Source: Clostridiales bacterium (GTDB lineage: Bacteria > Bacillota > Clostridia > Lachnospirales > WQUN01). Taken from it: a stretch of 37,648 nucleotides of DNA. A program made the translations under genes and the position numbers. The notes under the pieces were generated by a model. That model ran no database searches. It saw only the letters and a list, made by a program, of their open reading frames with translations, and was not told where the DNA came from. The stretch covers positions 1 through 37,648 of the forward strand of contig JAISZB010000078.1 of the NCBI GenBank assembly GCA_031269465.1. Reading direction: 5' to 3'. Positions 35,952-37,648 of this stretch are shown piece after piece (the first letter of the stretch is position 1; each line of letters starts with the position of its first letter).

Positions 35952-36119
35952 GCCAATCCTTTAGCCTTCGGCGCAAAAAGTCCGTCGTCTCTAAGGAGTC
36001 AGGATGAATTTCCGAAGCCTTGCTTTTTTGCTCTTTCGCTGGCCTTTGCGCAACGCAGCCGCTTTCTATAGCGAGAATTCCTGCGGCGCGTCAAGCCAAA
36101 TAAGCAAACCGCAGGACAT

Positions 36120-36173
36120 GCGGGGTTGACTCGCTTACGCTTAAGCAGTTGGCGCGTGAGCGAGAAGCCCCGC
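36120..36173. repeat. Strong long hairpin
   Basis: GCGGGG (36120-36125) pairs with CCCCGC (36168-36173), and inside it CTCGCTTACGC (36130-36140) pairs with GCGTGAGCGAG (36154-36164) with one mismatch across a 13-nt loop. It could be a terminator or a REP-like element. The surrounding 35960-36420 has no gene I can support. Confidence 0.6.
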
Positions 36174-36420
36174 CTCTTTATGCGGTGGGAGTAGCCAAAT
36201 CAATCTATCGCCGCCCTGGACTCTGCGAGCGTGCGTCCTCCCCCTTGTTCCGCCGCATGAACGCCCTATCAGATTATCAATTGCGGACTCATTCTCTCTG
36301 ATCGTCTCTTCGGCCAGATAGACTCCGGGTTTTCTAAGACCTAGAAACTCTTCGATCCACCACCCGCAATAGAAAAGGATGATGATGGAATCCGCCCATG
36401 GAAGCGCAGGCGCTAAAATA

Positions 36421-36648
36421 TATACTGATTGCAATCTATGTGCCTATTTTGGAGCTTGATTATCCACTTTTGCGTTGCGTAATCAAGTTTCATAACCGCA
36501 ATCTTTCATGCTCATATGCTGATTTGCATAGTTATCTATGTTGGGGCTTGACGATCAACTTTCAAGGTGCGAAATGCCGATATCGGCATTTCGCACTCGC
36601 TGGATAATCAAGCTCCAATATAGATGCTTTTGACTGCAAATCGGCATG
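36421..36648. repeat. Palindromic repeat element, copy 4, with nested insertion
   Basis: The outer arms (GGAGCTTGATTATCCA at 36450 and TGGATAATCAAGCTCC at 36601) are perfect complements. The core is a perfect 30-bp palindrome at 36567-36596, each half GTGCGAAATGCCGAT or its complement. Between the left arm and the core lies about 100 bp of extra sequence that itself contains a second left arm-like piece (GGGCTTGACGATCAACTTTC), so one element seems to have been inserted into or duplicated within another. Confidence 0.85.
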
Positions 36649-36953
36649 TACCAGGATCGCATCCAGTTGCCGCAGTTTTTAGTCGCGAGCTTTCAAAGAG
36701 CCCTGGACAAAGGCTTCTCTGCGAGGGAAAGCGCGCAAAGCGGCCTCGCCTCTTTGCAGTCCATAGCGCATCGCCATCCCTGGCGCAAGAAGAAGTGAAA
36801 ACACCAGCAAGCAACAAAATATTAGCGGAGGAGAATAAAATCCATAGGCCGTTGCAGCAACAGCGGCATCATCGCGAAACCACGGCTTAGCGCTAAGCCG
36901 AGCACCGCTGCGGCATTGACTTCCGTGCGGCTTCTGATGAGCACCCCCTCGCG

Positions 36954-37648
36954 TCATACTTCATCAATCGCCATACATGTAAAGTGCCCGTGTTTGGAAT
37001 TGCTCACCATCACGCTCCCGTCAAAAATCATGACCTCCAGCACCGCTGAGGCCGCAAGCGGCATGAAAACCTCTATAGCTTGGAATCCACGGTAAGAGAG
37101 ATGCGCGCTTATCCCGACAGATTTCCCATCTACATAAAGTTCCATATTCGGATCTCCTGCAGCTATGCCCTCCAGGTCAATGCCAATGGATATTCGCCAT
37201 ATTCGAACTATTGGCGGCAGTTTTATCTGGGTTCCTTCGGGGTTTATACTGACATTTTTTGTTGCCCATTTAGTCGTAAACGCAACTGCCGAACCCGAAC
37301 TCACATTCTGCTTGGGCTTGACGGTAAAACAGCCGTAATCCGTAATCGTCATCGGACCAGGCAAGCCTCGAGGACCCTGAGGGCCCATGCTTCCCGGAGC
37401 TCCCGGCGGTCCCTCCTGGCCTTGATTTCCCTGCGGCCCCGGGGGACCTTCAGGACCTGCTGGCCCTATAGATCCCTGAGGGCCTTTGCTTCCCGGAGCT
37501 CCCGGCAATCCTTTTGGTCCCTGAGGGCCTATCGGTCCCTGAGGGCCTTTGCTTCCCGGAGCTCCCGGCAATCCTTTTGGTCCCTGAGGGCCTATCGGTC
37601 CCTGAGGGCCTTTGCTTCCCGGAGCTCCCGGCAATCCTTTTGGTCCCT
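36954..37648 (-). CDS. Collagen-like protein, 5' end outside the window
   Basis: The visible 231 residues start with a Gly-X-Y collagen-like region of about 100 residues ([34 protein letters not shown], ending GPRGLPGP). A 130-residue C-terminal beta-rich domain follows ([70 protein letters not shown]). Such bacterial collagens form triple helices on spore or cell surfaces; the C-terminal domain may trimerise and start folding, which is inference. The frame is open to the window edge, so the N-terminus, signal peptide or exosporium tag is not visible. Stop at 36954-36956. 36649-36953 holds no supportable gene. Confidence 0.9.
   Translation of the reverse strand, partial: GPKGLPGAPGSKGPQGPIGPQGPKGLPGAPGSKGPQGPIGPQGPKGLPGAPGSKGPQGSIGPAGPEGPPGPQGNQGQEGPPGAPGSMGPQGPRGLPGPMTITDYGCFTVKPKQNVSSGSAVAFTTKWATKNVSINPEGTQIKLPPIVRIWRISIGIDLEGIAAGDPNMELYVDGKSVGISAHLSYRGFQAIEVFMPLAASAVLEVMIFDGSVMVSNSKHGHFTCMAIDEV
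37491..37648 (-). repeat. 63-bp tandem repeat in the collagen-like gene
   Basis: A 63-bp unit (21 residues, seven Gly-X-Y triplets) starts at 37491, 37554 and 37617 with no differences seen over 2.5 copies and runs off the window. Such perfect repeats change length easily by slippage or recombination. Confidence 0.9.

Noticed and set aside
6604..36648. CRISPR array based on repeated palindromes
   Set aside because: The four copies are kilobases apart, vary in sequence and have no regular spacers; no cas genes are present.
36624..36957. ORFs of about 90 codons on both strands downstream of the collagen-like gene
   Set aside because: No ribosome binding site, no motif, and they overlap each other and repeat copy 4.

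Overview
This window looks like a chromosomal segment of an anaerobic Bacillota (Clostridia-type) bacterium. The clues are strong AGGAGG-type ribosome binding sites, a clostridial-style rhamnose operon, a secreted copper-amine-oxidase-like stalk protein, a MecA-type penicillin-binding protein, and mobile-element families common in Clostridia. No rRNA, tRNA or CRISPR array was recognised. Assignments come from reading the sequence and recalled family motifs; no database search was run.

The dominant theme is gene decay. Roughly a dozen genes look intact: rhaA, rhaD, a DnaQ-like exonuclease, a 576-aa membrane protein, a GNAT acetyltransferase, a stalk-domain exported protein, a tyrosine integrase, two small membrane proteins, an AAA-ATPase/PD-(D/E)XK protein, a class B PBP, a methyltransferase and a collagen-like protein cut by the window edge. 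Between them lie many frameshifted, truncated or internally deleted genes.

Layout. (1) 0.4-3.9 kb: rhamnose operon in which an MBL-fold gene and the kinase rhaB are broken but rhaA and rhaD are intact, ended by a terminator. (2) 4.0-5.9 kb: a truncated sigma-factor-like start, a decayed PIN-domain/small-ORF pair on the minus strand, an exonuclease gene and a decayed ZIP metal transporter. (3) 6.6-13.6 kb: orphan genes (membrane protein, acetyltransferase, stalk protein, integrase) with two copies of a palindromic repeat. (4) 13.7-15.5 kb: a GC-rich group II intron with a dead reverse transcriptase, then a third repeat copy. (5) 15.9-19.8 kb: a minus-strand cluster of membrane and signalling genes, including the broken C-terminal part of a kinase-TM-LRR-HEAT protein. 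(6) 19.8-26.3 kb: insertion-sequence relics, two very AT-rich gene-free stretches, and scraps of a conjugative element (TOPRIM protein, VirD4 coupling protein). (7) 26.4-33.1 kb: AAA-ATPase/nuclease, serine recombinase scrap, second IS1595 relic and the PBP. (8) 33.1-37.6 kb: a hairpin-rich non-coding stretch, an AT-rich methyltransferase gene, a MobA/MobL relaxase relic, a fourth palindromic repeat and the collagen-like gene.

The most notable unexplained signals are a dispersed palindromic repeat family (four copies), a run of stem-loops at 33.3-33.6 kb, the GC-directed decay of the group II intron, the kinase-LRR-HEAT architecture, and the decayed PIN/small-ORF pair. The conjugation genes (TOPRIM, VirD4, relaxase, integrase, recombinase) are scattered and mostly broken, so any integrative element that was once here is no longer self-mobile.
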